The notes: generated by a model not told the origin, from the letters alone. DNA of 20,051 bases from JBOHBN01 sp050698355 (GCA_050698355.1 JBOHBN010000028.1:1-20051); one strand, 5' to 3'. Shown: positions 1-7,825, counted from the first letter of the stretch. A program made the numbers and translations.

Positions 1-1815
1 CCGCCGTCCGGGACGCTCCGCACGGTCCTGCGGTCGGCGGGCGCGCGGTCGGCAATGACGAGGGCGGGCGCCGCCCTGCGTACCGTCTCGGCGGTCGCCG
101 GGGCCGGCGGCCAGGGCATAGGGTCCAACTCATGGGCCGTCGCCGGGTCACGCACGGCGAGCGGCAAGCCGATCCTGGCCAACGACCCGCACCTCGGACC
201 CGCGCTGCCGTCGATCTGGTACCAGATGGGGTTGCACTGCGCCCCGGTGCGTGCCGCGTGCCCCTACGACGTCGCCGGGTACACCTTCGCCGGCACGCCC
301 GGCGTCGTCATCGGCCACAACGACCGGGTCGCCTGGGGGTTCACCAACCTCGGCCCGGACGTCTCCGACCTGTACCTGGAGCGGGTGAAGGGTGACCGCT
401 ACCTGTACCGGGACCGGTGGCGCCCGCTGGCGAAGCGCACCGAGACCATCCGCGTCGCCGGTGGCGAACCGGTGCGGATCACCGTCCGCGCGACCCGGCA
501 CGGCCCGCTGCTCTCCGACGTGTCCGACGACGTGCGAGCGGTCGGCAGGCGGGCGTCGAAGGCGCGTACCGGCCGGGAGCACGGGCCGTACGCGGTCGCG
601 CTGCGCTGGACGGCGCTGACGCCGGGCCGCACCGCCGACGCGATCTTCGTACTGGACACGGCGTCGAGCTTCGCCGACCTGCGCGACGCCGCGAGGCTGT
701 TCGACGTCCCCGCGCAGAACCTCGTGTACGCCGACGTCGACGGGCACATCGGCTACCAGGCGCCCGGAAGGATCCCGATCCGCCGCGGCTACGACGGGCG
801 CTGGCCGGCGATCGGCTGGACCGGCAAGGACGAGTGGGAGGGGTTCATCCCGTTCCGCGCGCTGCCGCACGTGCTCGACCCCGAGGAGGGGTACGTCGTC
901 ACTGCCAACCAGGCGGCCGTCGGCCGCTCGTACCCGTACCTGCTGACCAAGGACTGGGACTACGGCTACCGCAGCCGGCGCATCACCGACCTGATCACGT
1001 CGGCGGACGGCCCGATTACGGTTGCCTCGACCCGCCGGATGCAGCTGGACACCTACAACCCGATGGCGGCGGAGCTGGTGCCGTACCTGCTGCGGGCGCG
1101 GCTGCCGGCAGGTGCCGGCCAGGCACGGGACCTGTTGCGGGGGTGGGACTTCGACACCCCACCCGGCTCGGCCGCCGCGGCGTACTGGAACGCGGTGTGG
1201 GCGCACCTGCTTGTCGACACGTTCGGCGACGAGCTGCCGAGGGCGGCGCGGCCCGACGGTGGCTCCCGCTGGTTCGCCGTCGTCTCGGCACTGCTCGCCA
1301 CGCCGCGTAGTCCCTGGTGGGACGATAGGCGTACCAGCGGTGTGGTCGAGACGCGAGATGACATGCTGGCCGCTGCGATGAGCGAGGCGGACGAGGAGCT
1401 TCGCGAGACCCTCGGACCCGATCCGTCGGCGTGGCGGTGGGGGGAGTTGCATACCCTGATGGTGCGGAACCAATCGTTCGGTACCTCTGGCATCGGGGTC
1501 GTGGAACGGCTGGTCAACCGTGGCCCGCTGCACCTCGGCGGTGGCTCGTCGGTCGTCGACGCCACCGGTTGGACCGCAGGTGCGGGATACGAGGTCGACT
1601 GGGTGCCGTCCATGCGAATGGTGGTCAACCTCGCCGACCTGGACCGATCCTCCTGGGTCAACCTGACCGGCGCGTCGGGGCACGCGTTTCACCGGCACTA
1701 CTTCGATCAGGCCCGGCTGTGGGCGCGGGGAAATGCGACTCCGATGCCGTGGGGGCGGCACGAGATCGCCGCCGCGACCGAAGATCGGCTAGTCCTGCGC
1801 CCGGCGGGGTCATAA
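1..1815 (+). CDS. Penicillin acylase family protein (Ntn-hydrolase), 5' truncated by window edge
   Basis: This is a secreted-type amidase of the penicillin acylase / N-acyl-homoserine lactone acylase / aculeacin acylase family. These enzymes cut amide bonds after autoproteolysis into alpha and beta subunits. The frame is open from base 1, so the signal peptide and most of the alpha subunit lie upstream; the ATG at 55 is only an internal methionine. The beta-subunit start is visible as GSNSWAVAGSRTASGKP, and the serine at bases 124-126 is the expected nucleophile and new N-terminus. It is followed by LANDPHL, the VIGHNDRVAWGFTN segment and the later VTANQ motif, which should supply the oxyanion and substrate-site Asn. 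The beta chain is about 560 residues, normal for the family. The stop is TAA, and the regulator gene starts 36 bp downstream on the same strand. The substrate cannot be read from the sequence: beta-lactam side chain, acyl-homoserine lactone and lipopeptide are all possible. Confidence 0.93.
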   Translation, partial: PPSGTLRTVLRSAGARSAMTRAGAALRTVSAVAGAGGQGIGSNSWAVAGSRTASGKPILANDPHLGPALPSIWYQMGLHCAPVRAACPYDVAGYTFAGTPGVVIGHNDRVAWGFTNLGPDVSDLYLERVKGDRYLYRDRWRPLAKRTETIRVAGGEPVRITVRATRHGPLLSDVSDDVRAVGRRASKARTGREHGPYAVALRWTALTPGRTADAIFVLDTASSFADLRDAARLFDVPAQNLVYADVDGHIGYQAPGRIPIRRGYDGRWPAIGWTGKDEWEGFIPFRALPHVLDPEEGYVVTANQAAVGRSYPYLLTKDWDYGYRSRRITDLITSADGPITVASTRRMQLDTYNPMAAELVPYLLRARLPAGAGQARDLLRGWDFDTPPGSAAAAYWNAVWAHLLVDTFGDELPRAARPDGGSRWFAVVSALLATPRSPWWDDRRTSGVVETRDDMLAAAMSEADEELRETLGPDPSAWRWGELHTLMVRNQSFGTSGIGVVERLVNRGPLHLGGGSSVVDATGWTAGAGYEVDWVPSMRMVVNLADLDRSSWVNLTGASGHAFHRHYFDQARLWARGNATPMPWGRHEIAAATEDRLVLRPAGS

Positions 1816-1851
1816 GGTGTGCTGGCCACCTCGTAGGACCAGGAAGGACGA

Positions 1852-2823
1852 ATGAACAACGCTGACGGCGTGACGCGCGTGCTGGTGCTCGACCGCAACC
1901 TGTCGTTCCGTCGCGACATCGAGCGGCTGCTCGAGGGCAATCCCGAGTTCAGCGTGCTGGGTTCCGGGTCGACGTTGACAACCCTGCTCGGCGAGCTGGG
2001 CGAGGGCGAGCCCGAGCTGGTCGTGCTCGACGTGCAGGGTCAGGACACCGACGTCGTGTCCAGGCTGCGGTCGGCGTACCCGAAGGCCAAGGTCGTCGTG
2101 GTCACGATGTCCGACGCCACCGACCAGGTCGCCGACGCCCTCGCCGCCGGCGTGCGCGGGTGGATACCGAAGGCCGTCACAGCCACCCAGCTGCTCGGCG
2201 CGCTGATCGGCGTACGCCGCGGCGAGCTGTTCATCCCCGCCCAGCTCGCGGCGCTGAAGCCGCCCCCGTCCCTCGAGGCCGAGCAGGAGGCCGAGCACGA
2301 GGGCGACCCGGCCGGGTCGAACCTGGGCGCCCGGCTGCGGTCCGTACGCGAGCGGCTCGGGCTGACCCGCCGCGACGTGGAGCGGCAGTCGTACGGCCGG
2401 TGGAAGGCCGCGACGGTCGCGAGCTACGAGGCGGGCGCGCGCACGCTCACCGTCGAACGGCTCGCCGAGCTGGCCGACTTCTACGGCGCGTCGATGCCGG
2501 AGCTGCTCGGTGCCTCCAACTCCACCGACCGGGAGGCGTTGCCGCAGCTAGTGTTGCAGCACCCGGTGCTCGACCTGCGCAGGCTGCAGGGCCTGTCGGG
2601 GGAGCAGTGGAGCGTCGTGCTGCGCTACCTCGCCAGCATCCAGCGCGACCGCGGCGACTACGAGACCGACGTGCTGTCGCTGCGCCGTCGCGACGTACCG
2701 TCGCTGGCCGCACTGCTCGGGCTGTCGCCGGGTGAGCTGACCGCGCGGCTCACCGCGGCCGGCGTGCTGCGCTCCGGCACCGCCCGGCGCTCGCCGCAAC
2801 CACCGACAGAGCCCCAGGCCTGA
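1852..2823 (+). CDS. Atypical receiver domain fused to a BldD-like c-di-GMP-responsive regulator
   Basis: The 323-residue protein has three parts. Residues 8-120 look like a CheY-type receiver: VLVLD at 10-14, LVVLD with candidate phospho-acceptor D60, T85 and K107. The second residue of the acidic pair is R15 instead of Asp/Glu, so metal binding and phosphorylation are doubtful. After a charged linker (136-156), residues 157-220 match the BldD helix-turn-helix (LGARLRSVRERLGL, GRWKAATVASYEAG, LAELADFYG). Residues 230-308 match the BldD C-terminal domain and contain R267-G-D269, eight residues, then R278-R-R-D281. That is the RxD-x8-RxxD signature by which Streptomyces BldD binds c-di-GMP. 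BldD itself is about 167 residues and has no receiver. The start has a good ribosome site, AGGAAGG at 1841-1847. It probably acts as a cytoplasmic DNA-binding repressor of developmental or envelope genes; its targets are unknown. Confidence 0.88.
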   Translation: MNNADGVTRVLVLDRNLSFRRDIERLLEGNPEFSVLGSGSTLTTLLGELGEGEPELVVLDVQGQDTDVVSRLRSAYPKAKVVVVTMSDATDQVADALAAGVRGWIPKAVTATQLLGALIGVRRGELFIPAQLAALKPPPSLEAEQEAEHEGDPAGSNLGARLRSVRERLGLTRRDVERQSYGRWKAATVASYEAGARTLTVERLAELADFYGASMPELLGASNSTDREALPQLVLQHPVLDLRRLQGLSGEQWSVVLRYLASIQRDRGDYETDVLSLRRRDVPSLAALLGLSPGELTARLTAAGVLRSGTARRSPQPPTEPQA

Positions 2824-2841
2824 CGGGGGAACGGCGTCGAG

Positions 2842-2894
2842 GGCCGCAACGGCACTTCGTGGCCCCTATGGGGCGTGCAGGGCACCTTGCGGCC
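2842..2894. terminator. Nested hairpin between convergent genes
   Basis: The outer arms GGCCGCAA (2842-2849) and TTGCGGCC (2887-2894) are perfectly complementary. Inside them GCAC (2852-2855) pairs with GTGC (2875-2878), and GCCCC (2862-2866) pairs with GGGGC (2870-2874) around TAT. The structure fills the 71-bp gap between two convergent stop codons. It has no T tract, which is usual for actinobacterial terminators. It is probably bidirectional. Confidence 0.55.
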
Positions 2895-3482
2895 TTACCG
2901 CGACGGCGGTACGAACCGGTGCAGGCCCGCGGGTGTCGCCGCCGCGCGTACGCGCCTGTCGTGCGGTTCGGCGGGGACCTCGTCGACCAGCTCGTGCTCG
3001 TAGACCAGCACGCAGCTGAACGTCGTGTCCGGCAGCTTGGCGAGCACCCGGTCGTAGCAGCCGCCGCCCCTGCCCATGCGCAGGCCCGTACGGTCGACGG
3101 CGAGCGCGGGCAGCACCACGGCGTCGACCTCGCACACCGCCTCGGGGCCAAGCCGCTCGCCCGCCGGTTCCCTGAGCCCGTGCGGGCCCTCGGCCAGCGA
3201 ATCGGGCCCTGCGTACGGCGCCCAGTCGAGGGTCATGTCCGGCAGGGTCACCGGCAGCAGCACCGCGCGTCCCCGCCGGGACAGCGCCTCGAGCAGGGGG
3301 GTGGTCTCGGGTTCGCTGCCGACCGAGATGTATGCCGCGACGTAGGCCGCGGACTCCAGCTCCGGCTGGTCGAGCAGGATGTCTCGGAAGCTCGCGCCGG
3401 CGCGCTCGCGCCTGGTCGGTGGCAGGGCCCGCCGCCGGATGGCCAGCTCGCGGCGCAGCTCGCGCTTACGCTCGACAATCAT
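2895..3482 (-). CDS. 5-formyltetrahydrofolate cyclo-ligase (5,10-methenyl-THF synthetase)
   Basis: This cytosolic enzyme uses ATP to convert 5-formyl-THF to 5,10-methenyl-THF and so recycles a storage or inhibitory folate. The 195-residue length is normal for the family. It shows the N-terminal basic helix KRELRRELAIRRRALPP, the central YISVGSEPETTPLLEAL segment, the LPVTLPD loop, and the ATP/substrate-site motif RMGRGGGCYDR near residue 145. The ATG at 3480-3482 directly precedes the conserved N-terminal helix; the much longer open frame upstream of it on this strand is only antisense to galU and moeA. The gene diverges from galU across a gap of under 70 bp, an arrangement also found in mycobacteria. 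Confidence 0.93.
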   Translation of the reverse strand: MIVERKRELRRELAIRRRALPPTRRERAGASFRDILLDQPELESAAYVAAYISVGSEPETTPLLEALSRRGRAVLLPVTLPDMTLDWAPYAGPDSLAEGPHGLREPAGERLGPEAVCEVDAVVLPALAVDRTGLRMGRGGGCYDRVLAKLPDTTFSCVLVYEHELVDEVPAEPHDRRVRAAATPAGLHRFVPPSR

Positions 3483-3539
3483 TGCGCCAGTGTCGCTGCC
3501 ATCGGCCGGACTACGCAGTGAGGTGCGCCACGTGGGCGG

Positions 3540-3545
3540 TAACCT
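3540..3545 (+). promoter_or_regulatory. Candidate -10 box for galU
   Basis: TAACCT lies 6 nt before the ATG at 3552, which would put transcription start on or beside the start codon. No convincing -35 is visible. There is no Shine-Dalgarno sequence, in keeping with a leaderless message. Confidence 0.35.
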
Positions 3546-3551
3546 GCGGTG

Positions 3552-4463
3552 ATGACCGACTCGACGCCGCGGCAGGTACGCAAGGCGGTGGTGCCCGCCG
3601 CCGGACTCGGCACCAGGTTCCTGCCGGCGACGAAGGTCACGCCGAAGGAGATGCTGCCGGTCGTGGACAAGCCGGCCATCCAGTACGTCGTGGAGGAGGC
3701 CGCGGGTGCAGGCCTGACCGACGTGCTGATGGTGACCGGCCGTGGGAAGAGCGCGCTGGAAGACCATTTCGACCGGAACCCCGAGCTGGAGGAGGCGCTC
3801 TCGGCGAAGGGCGACAAGGGCCGGCTCGGCGAGGTCACCCAGCCGAACGACCTCGCCCGCATCCACTACGTGCGTCAGGGCGAGCCGAGAGGTCTCGGCC
3901 ACGCGGTGCTGTGCGCAGCGGACCACGTCGGCGATGAGCCGTTCGCCGTGCTGCTGGGCGACGACCTGATCGACCCGCGCGACCCGCTGCTCGCGCCCAT
4001 GCTCGAGGTGCAGCGGCGGCACGGCGGCTGCGTGATCGCGCTGATGGAGGTCGAGCCCGACCAGGTGTCTCTGTACGGGTGCGCGGCCGCCCGCCCGACC
4101 GACGCCGCCGACGTCGTCGCGGTGACCGACCTGGTGGAGAAGCCGCCGGCGGACGAGGCGCCGAGCCGGTTGGCGCTGATCGGCCGGTACGTGCTCGCCC
4201 CCGCTGTCTTCGACGTACTGCGCGAGACCGCGCCGGGACGCGGCGGCGAGATCCAGCTCACCGATGCGCTGCGTGCCATCGCCACCGGTGAGGTGGACGG
4301 CGGCCCGGTGCACGGCGTGCTGTTCCGCGGTCGTAGGTACGACACCGGTGACAAGCTGGAGTACCTCACCGCGACCGTGCGGCTCGCGTGCGAACGCGAC
4401 GACCTCGGCCCGGCGTTCTCGGCCTGGCTCCGCGAGTACGTCGCGAAGACGCTCGGCGCGTGA
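3552..4463 (+). CDS. galU: UTP-glucose-1-phosphate uridylyltransferase
   Basis: This enzyme makes UDP-glucose from UTP and glucose-1-phosphate, for cell-wall glycans, trehalose and glycogen-type polymers and other glycosylation. The nucleotidyltransferase signature AVVPAAGLGTRFLPATKVTPKEM is at the N-terminus (broken here only by the usual family variation), followed by EMLPVVDKPAIQYVVEEA, LGHAVLCA, VLLGDDLID (metal-binding Asp), the VEKP segment and ELQLTD-like EIQLTDALRAIA, with DTGDKLEYL near the C-terminus. About 303 residues is the normal length. Two starts are adjacent, GTG at 3549 and ATG at 3552. The ATG is preferred because the candidate -10 box would place the transcript start there. 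moeA/glp follows after 66 bp and probably has its own ribosome site and promoter. Confidence 0.95.
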   Translation: MTDSTPRQVRKAVVPAAGLGTRFLPATKVTPKEMLPVVDKPAIQYVVEEAAGAGLTDVLMVTGRGKSALEDHFDRNPELEEALSAKGDKGRLGEVTQPNDLARIHYVRQGEPRGLGHAVLCAADHVGDEPFAVLLGDDLIDPRDPLLAPMLEVQRRHGGCVIALMEVEPDQVSLYGCAAARPTDAADVVAVTDLVEKPPADEAPSRLALIGRYVLAPAVFDVLRETAPGRGGEIQLTDALRAIATGEVDGGPVHGVLFRGRRYDTGDKLEYLTATVRLACERDDLGPAFSAWLREYVAKTLGA

Positions 4464-4464
4464 A

Positions 4465-4492
4465 GTGACTGCCGGTCTTGCGCGCATACGAT
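4465..4492 (+). promoter_or_regulatory. Possible promoter for moeA/glp
   Basis: GTGACT (4465-4470) and TACGAT (4487-4492) are separated by 16 bp, immediately after the galU stop and upstream of the GTG at 4530. The -10 is good and the -35 is weak. Confidence 0.3.
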
Positions 4493-4529
4493 GACAGGCG
4501 GTGAGACCATTCAGTAGTTCGGAGGTCAC

Positions 4530-5765
4530 GTGAAGTCCGTAGACGAGCACTTGGACGACATCCTGCAGACGGTGCAGCCGCTCTCGGCCATCGACCTGCA
4601 ACTGATGGACTCGCGCGGGTGCCTGATCGCCGACGACATCGCCGCCCCGGTGTCGCTGCCCGGGTTCGACAACTCGGCGATGGACGGCTACGCGGTGCGC
4701 GCCGCGGACCTCGCGGGGGCGTCGTCGGACGCTCCCGCCGTGCTCCCTGTGGTCGGGGACATCGCCGCGGGCAGCGCCGAGGCGATCACCGTGCGTCCCG
4801 GGATGAGCGCGCGCATCATGACCGGAGCGCCCATCCCGAGCGGGGCGGACGCCGTCGTACCGGTGGAGTGGACCGACGCGGGGCTCGCGAAGGTGGCCAT
4901 CCGCCGCGCGCCGGCGGCGGGAACCAACGTGCGGCGCGCGGGCGAGGACGTCACCAAGGGCGAGACCGTGCTCCACGGTGGCGAGCCGGTCACCTCCGCG
5001 CGTGTGGGCCTGCTCGCCGCGATGGGCATGGACCGGGTGCGGGTGTGCCCGGTACCGCGGGTCGTCGTCATCTCCACCGGCAGCGAGCTCATCGAGCCGG
5101 GCCAGCAGATCTCGGCGAGCCAGGTCGTCGACGCCAACAGCTACCAGCTCACCGCCTGTGCGATCGAGACCGGGTGCGTCGCGTACCGGGTGGGGATCGT
5201 GCCGGACGAGCCCCGCACGCTGCTCGCCACCCTGGAGGACCAGCTGATCCGCGCCGACGCGGTCGTGACGAGCGGCGGGGTGAGCAAGGGCGCGTACGAC
5301 GTGGTCAAGGAGGTGTTGAGCAGGCTCGGCACGGTGCGGTTCGAAGAGGTAGCCATGCAGCCGGGCAAGCCACAGGGCTTCGGCACGATCGGCCCGGACC
5401 ACACGCCGATCTTCGCGCTGCCCGGCAACCCGGTCAGCTCGTTCGTGTCCTTCCAGGTGTTCGTGCGGCCGGCGCTGACCAAGCTGATGGGTATCGGTCC
5501 CCGGTACCTGCCCCGGGTACGCGCGACGCTGGCCACCGACATCTCCTCGGCGAAGGGCAAGCGGCAGTTCGCCCGCGGCGTGCTGGAGCGTCGCGGCGCG
5601 CGCTCGTACACGGTGTCGCCGGCCGGCGGGCACGGCTCGCACCTGCTCGGCGGGCTGGCCAGGGCCAACTGCTTCATGGTGCTGGGCGAGGACGACACGC
5701 ACGTGCCCGCCGGGGGCTCGGTCGACTGCATGATCTTCGACGAGACCGGGGTCGACCTGTCATGA
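4530..5765 (+). CDS. glp: MoeA/Glp family protein (molybdopterin molybdotransferase or gephyrin-like division protein)
   Basis: MoeA inserts molybdate into adenylated molybdopterin. In Corynebacteriales, a paralogue at this locus (Glp) is a gephyrin-like protein that binds FtsZ and the membrane receptor GlpR. The 411 residues show FDNSAMDGYAV (residues 46-56), TGAPIPSGADAVVPVE, the ISTGSEL motif, the MPT-binding SGGVSKGAYDVVKE segment, QPGKPQGFG and LPGNPVSSFVSFQVFVRPAL, then the C-terminal beta-barrel domain. Catalytic positions look intact, so an enzymatic role is not excluded. GTG start with GGAGG at 4521-4525. Its stop overlaps the moaC start, and a SepX/GlpR gene lies two genes downstream, which favours the Glp identity. 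Which function it performs, or whether it does both, is inference. Confidence 0.9.
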   Translation: MKSVDEHLDDILQTVQPLSAIDLQLMDSRGCLIADDIAAPVSLPGFDNSAMDGYAVRAADLAGASSDAPAVLPVVGDIAAGSAEAITVRPGMSARIMTGAPIPSGADAVVPVEWTDAGLAKVAIRRAPAAGTNVRRAGEDVTKGETVLHGGEPVTSARVGLLAAMGMDRVRVCPVPRVVVISTGSELIEPGQQISASQVVDANSYQLTACAIETGCVAYRVGIVPDEPRTLLATLEDQLIRADAVVTSGGVSKGAYDVVKEVLSRLGTVRFEEVAMQPGKPQGFGTIGPDHTPIFALPGNPVSSFVSFQVFVRPALTKLMGIGPRYLPRVRATLATDISSAKGKRQFARGVLERRGARSYTVSPAGGHGSHLLGGLARANCFMVLGEDDTHVPAGGSVDCMIFDETGVDLS

Positions 5766-6268
5766 GCAAGGAACAGGCAAGCGGGTTCACCCATGTGGAC
5801 GAGACGGGCGCCGCCCGCATGGTCGACGTCTCAGGCAAGGACGTCAGCGCCCGTACCGCCCGCGCGACGGGCATGGTCCGTACGTCGGCCGAGGTCGTCC
5901 GACTACTGTGCGACGGTGAGCTGCCGAAGGGGGACGCGCTCGCCGTTGCCCGGCTGGCCGGCATCCAGGGCGCTAAGCGCACGCCCGACCTGGTGCCGCT
6001 GTGCCACCCGATCGCCCTGCACGGCGTGCAGGTCGACGTGGCGGTGCACGACGACGGCGTCGCGATCGAGGCGGTCTGCCGTACCGCGGACCGTACGGGC
6101 GTCGAGATGGAGGCGCTCACCGCTGTGGCCGCCGCGGGCCTCGCGGTGGTCGACATGGTCAAGGGCGTCGACCCCGCCGCCACCATCACCGACATCCGGG
6201 TCGAGGAGAAGGGCGGCGGGGCAACCGGGACGTGGCGGCGCGATGCGCCCGAAGACCCGCGCCGCTAG
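5762..6268 (+). CDS. moaC: Cyclic pyranopterin monophosphate synthase
   Basis: MoaC catalyses the second half of the first step of molybdenum cofactor synthesis, turning the MoaA product into cyclic pyranopterin monophosphate. The 168 residues are typical of the stand-alone enzyme; there is no MogA/MoaB fusion. Visible motifs are MVDVSGKDVSARTA (residues 20-33), the catalytic-lysine segment PKGDALAVARLAGIQGAKRT (K56, K72), DLVPLCHPI with C81-H82-P83, and TGVEMEALTA followed by VVDMVKGVD near the C-terminus. The ATG overlaps the preceding stop (ATGA at 5762-5765), pointing to translational coupling with moeA/glp. No other cofactor genes (moaA, moaE, moaD) lie in the window. Confidence 0.96.
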   Translation: MSKEQASGFTHVDETGAARMVDVSGKDVSARTARATGMVRTSAEVVRLLCDGELPKGDALAVARLAGIQGAKRTPDLVPLCHPIALHGVQVDVAVHDDGVAIEAVCRTADRTGVEMEALTAVAAAGLAVVDMVKGVDPAATITDIRVEEKGGGATGTWRRDAPEDPRR

Positions 6269-6278
6269 CGGAGGCAGC

Positions 6279-6947
6279 ATGGACCTGCGCGGCTGGCCGG
6301 CGATCCTGGCCGAGGGCCCGGTGGGGCTGCGACCGCTGCGGGTGCGCGACGCGCGGGTCTGGCGCGAGGTGCGCATCCGCAACGATGCCTGGCTGGCGCC
6401 GTGGGAGGCGACATTGCCCGGCGGCCCGGTTCTCGACTCGGGGCGCAGCGGGTACGCCTCGCTGGCACGGACGTTGCGACACGAGGCGCGGCGCGGCATC
6501 TCGTTGCCGTGGGTGGTGACGTACAACGACGAGTTCGCCGGGCAGCTCACGGTCGGCGGCATCGTCTGGGGCTCGGCGTGCACCGGGCAGGCCGGCTACT
6601 GGGTCGACCAGCGGGTCGCCGGCCGTGGTGTGATGCCGACGGCGCTCGCGCTCGCCGTCGACCACTGCCTGTTCGTGGTGGGCCTGCACCGGATCGAGGC
6701 GAACATCCGGCCGGAGAACGTGCGCAGCCGACGCGTGGTCGAGAAGCTCGGGTTCCGCGAGGAGGGGTTGCGCCGGCGGTACCTGCACATCGACCGGGAG
6801 TGGCGGGATCACCTGTGCTTCGCGCTGACCGCGGAGGACGCACCGCAGGGTGTCCTGGGTCGGTGGCGGCGACTGCGAGCCGAGGTTCGGCAAGAAACCG
6901 ACATTTCGCCCGAATGCCGACGAGACGGGTATCAGTCACAACAGTAA
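6279..6947 (+). CDS. rimJ: GNAT N-acetyltransferase, RimJ type
   Basis: This is a cytosolic acetyltransferase of the RimJ/RimL group, which acetylates the N-terminal alpha-amino group of ribosomal proteins (RimJ: S5). The 222 residues start with GPVGLRPLRVRDARVWREV. The acetyl-CoA-binding region follows at about 120-175, with YWVDQRVAGRGVMPTALALA (the pyrophosphate-loop equivalent), LHRIEANIRPENVRSRRVVEKLGF and EEGLRRRYLHIDREWRDH. The ATG at 6279 lies 10 bp after the moaC stop with a GGAGG ribosome site at about 6270, so it belongs to the same operon. The symbol reflects family and synteny; the true acceptor protein is not shown by the sequence. Confidence 0.9.
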   Translation: MDLRGWPAILAEGPVGLRPLRVRDARVWREVRIRNDAWLAPWEATLPGGPVLDSGRSGYASLARTLRHEARRGISLPWVVTYNDEFAGQLTVGGIVWGSACTGQAGYWVDQRVAGRGVMPTALALAVDHCLFVVGLHRIEANIRPENVRSRRVVEKLGFREEGLRRRYLHIDREWRDHLCFALTAEDAPQGVLGRWRRLRAEVRQETDISPECRRDGYQSQQ

Positions 6948-7072
6948 CTTGCGACACACCGAGCTCAATGCGTGCCTGGCGGAGCGGTACGTCCTAGCGT
7001 TTCGTGCGTGACCGGAGCTTCCTTCCCCGCCGGGCACTGCCAGGCGTACCGCATCGCGGAGAGACCGCGCAC

Positions 7073-7825
7073 ATGAGTGGCGCGTTCATCTACCTCGCCA
7101 TCGTCGTGGTGTGGGCCGTGGTGCTCGTCCCGCGCTGGCTGCGCCGACACGACGCGCCCGCGGACGCGGGCCAGGGAACTCCCGAGTACGAGCCGTCCGG
7201 ACGGGTGCTGGCGAGACGGTCGTCCACCCCACCCTCTGACACCGGCGTCGAGGACGGCGCCGGCGGTGCGGACGAGGCGCCCTCGCCGCGGAGGCGCAGG
7301 GGGCGGAAGCACGATCCGGCCGCCCGTGCCCGGCGGAGGGCCCGCCGGCGTCGCGCGGTGTTCGGCGGGCTGCTGCTCGTCACGGCGGGCTGCGGCGCCG
7401 CCGCCGCGTACGGCTACCTGCCGTGGTTGTCGCTCGGCGCGCCCGGTCTGCTGCTGCCGTTCTACCTCGTGCATGTACGCCGGGTGATCGTCGGCGAGCA
7501 CGCCAGGCGCAGGCGCGTGCGGGCAGCAGCGCGAGCGATGGCCGCCGGCGGCGCGGACGCAGCCTCCGCGGACACCACCGCGACCTCTCTCAGAGCCTAC
7601 CGGCGCAGCCGCGTCGCTCCGGGGCTGCGTACGGTCGAGCCCGGCCAGCTGTTCGACCAGCACGCCGCCGAGCCGTGGCTGCCCCAACCGGTACCCTTGC
7701 CGACCTACCTCACCGCGCCCGCCGCGCCCCGTACGTCCGAGCCGACCGTCTCGGTGGAGGAGTACGACGAGGCGTCCGCGCCGGCCGATGACGCGCCGGT
7801 CCTGCCGCGGGCGGTCGGCGACTGA
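7073..7825 (+). CDS. sepX: SepX/GlpR-like membrane protein (cell-division receptor of Glp)
   Basis: This 250-residue integral membrane protein begins with a helix plus basic stop, FIYLAIVVVWAVVLVPRWLRRHD. That N-terminus is diagnostic of the actinobacterial SepX (Streptomyces) / GlpR (Corynebacterium) family. A long Arg/Pro-rich cytoplasmic stretch follows (about 25-100), then two more helices around 103-140 ending in VHVRRVIVGEH, and an acidic, Pro-rich tail. In Streptomyces SepX supports septation and sporulation; in Corynebacterium GlpR binds the gephyrin-like Glp and the polar scaffold Wag31. A MoeA/Glp gene three genes upstream supports the pairing. The ATG at 7073 is preferred to an in-frame GTG at 7004 because GGAGAG at 7058-7063 is well placed and because the helix starts there. 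A TAGCGT box at 6995-7000 in the 125-bp gap could be a separate promoter. Confidence 0.85.
   Translation: MSGAFIYLAIVVVWAVVLVPRWLRRHDAPADAGQGTPEYEPSGRVLARRSSTPPSDTGVEDGAGGADEAPSPRRRRGRKHDPAARARRRARRRRAVFGGLLLVTAGCGAAAAYGYLPWLSLGAPGLLLPFYLVHVRRVIVGEHARRRRVRAAARAMAAGGADAASADTTATSLRAYRRSRVAPGLRTVEPGQLFDQHAAEPWLPQPVPLPTYLTAPAAPRTSEPTVSVEEYDEASAPADDAPVLPRAVGD

Noticed and set aside
148..1761. 537-residue minus-strand open frame opposite the penicillin acylase
   Set aside because: The plus strand encodes a clear family member with its catalytic serine; the antisense translation has no recognisable domain.
4464..4529. Molybdenum-cofactor riboswitch before moeA
   Set aside because: The gap is only 66 nt and lacks the expected long structured aptamer.
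3483..5702. Very long minus-strand open frame reading into the 5-FCL gene
   Set aside because: It is antisense to galU and moeA, has Arg/His/Gly-rich composition with no domain, and exists because GC-rich codons leave few stops. Only 2895-3482 is a real gene.
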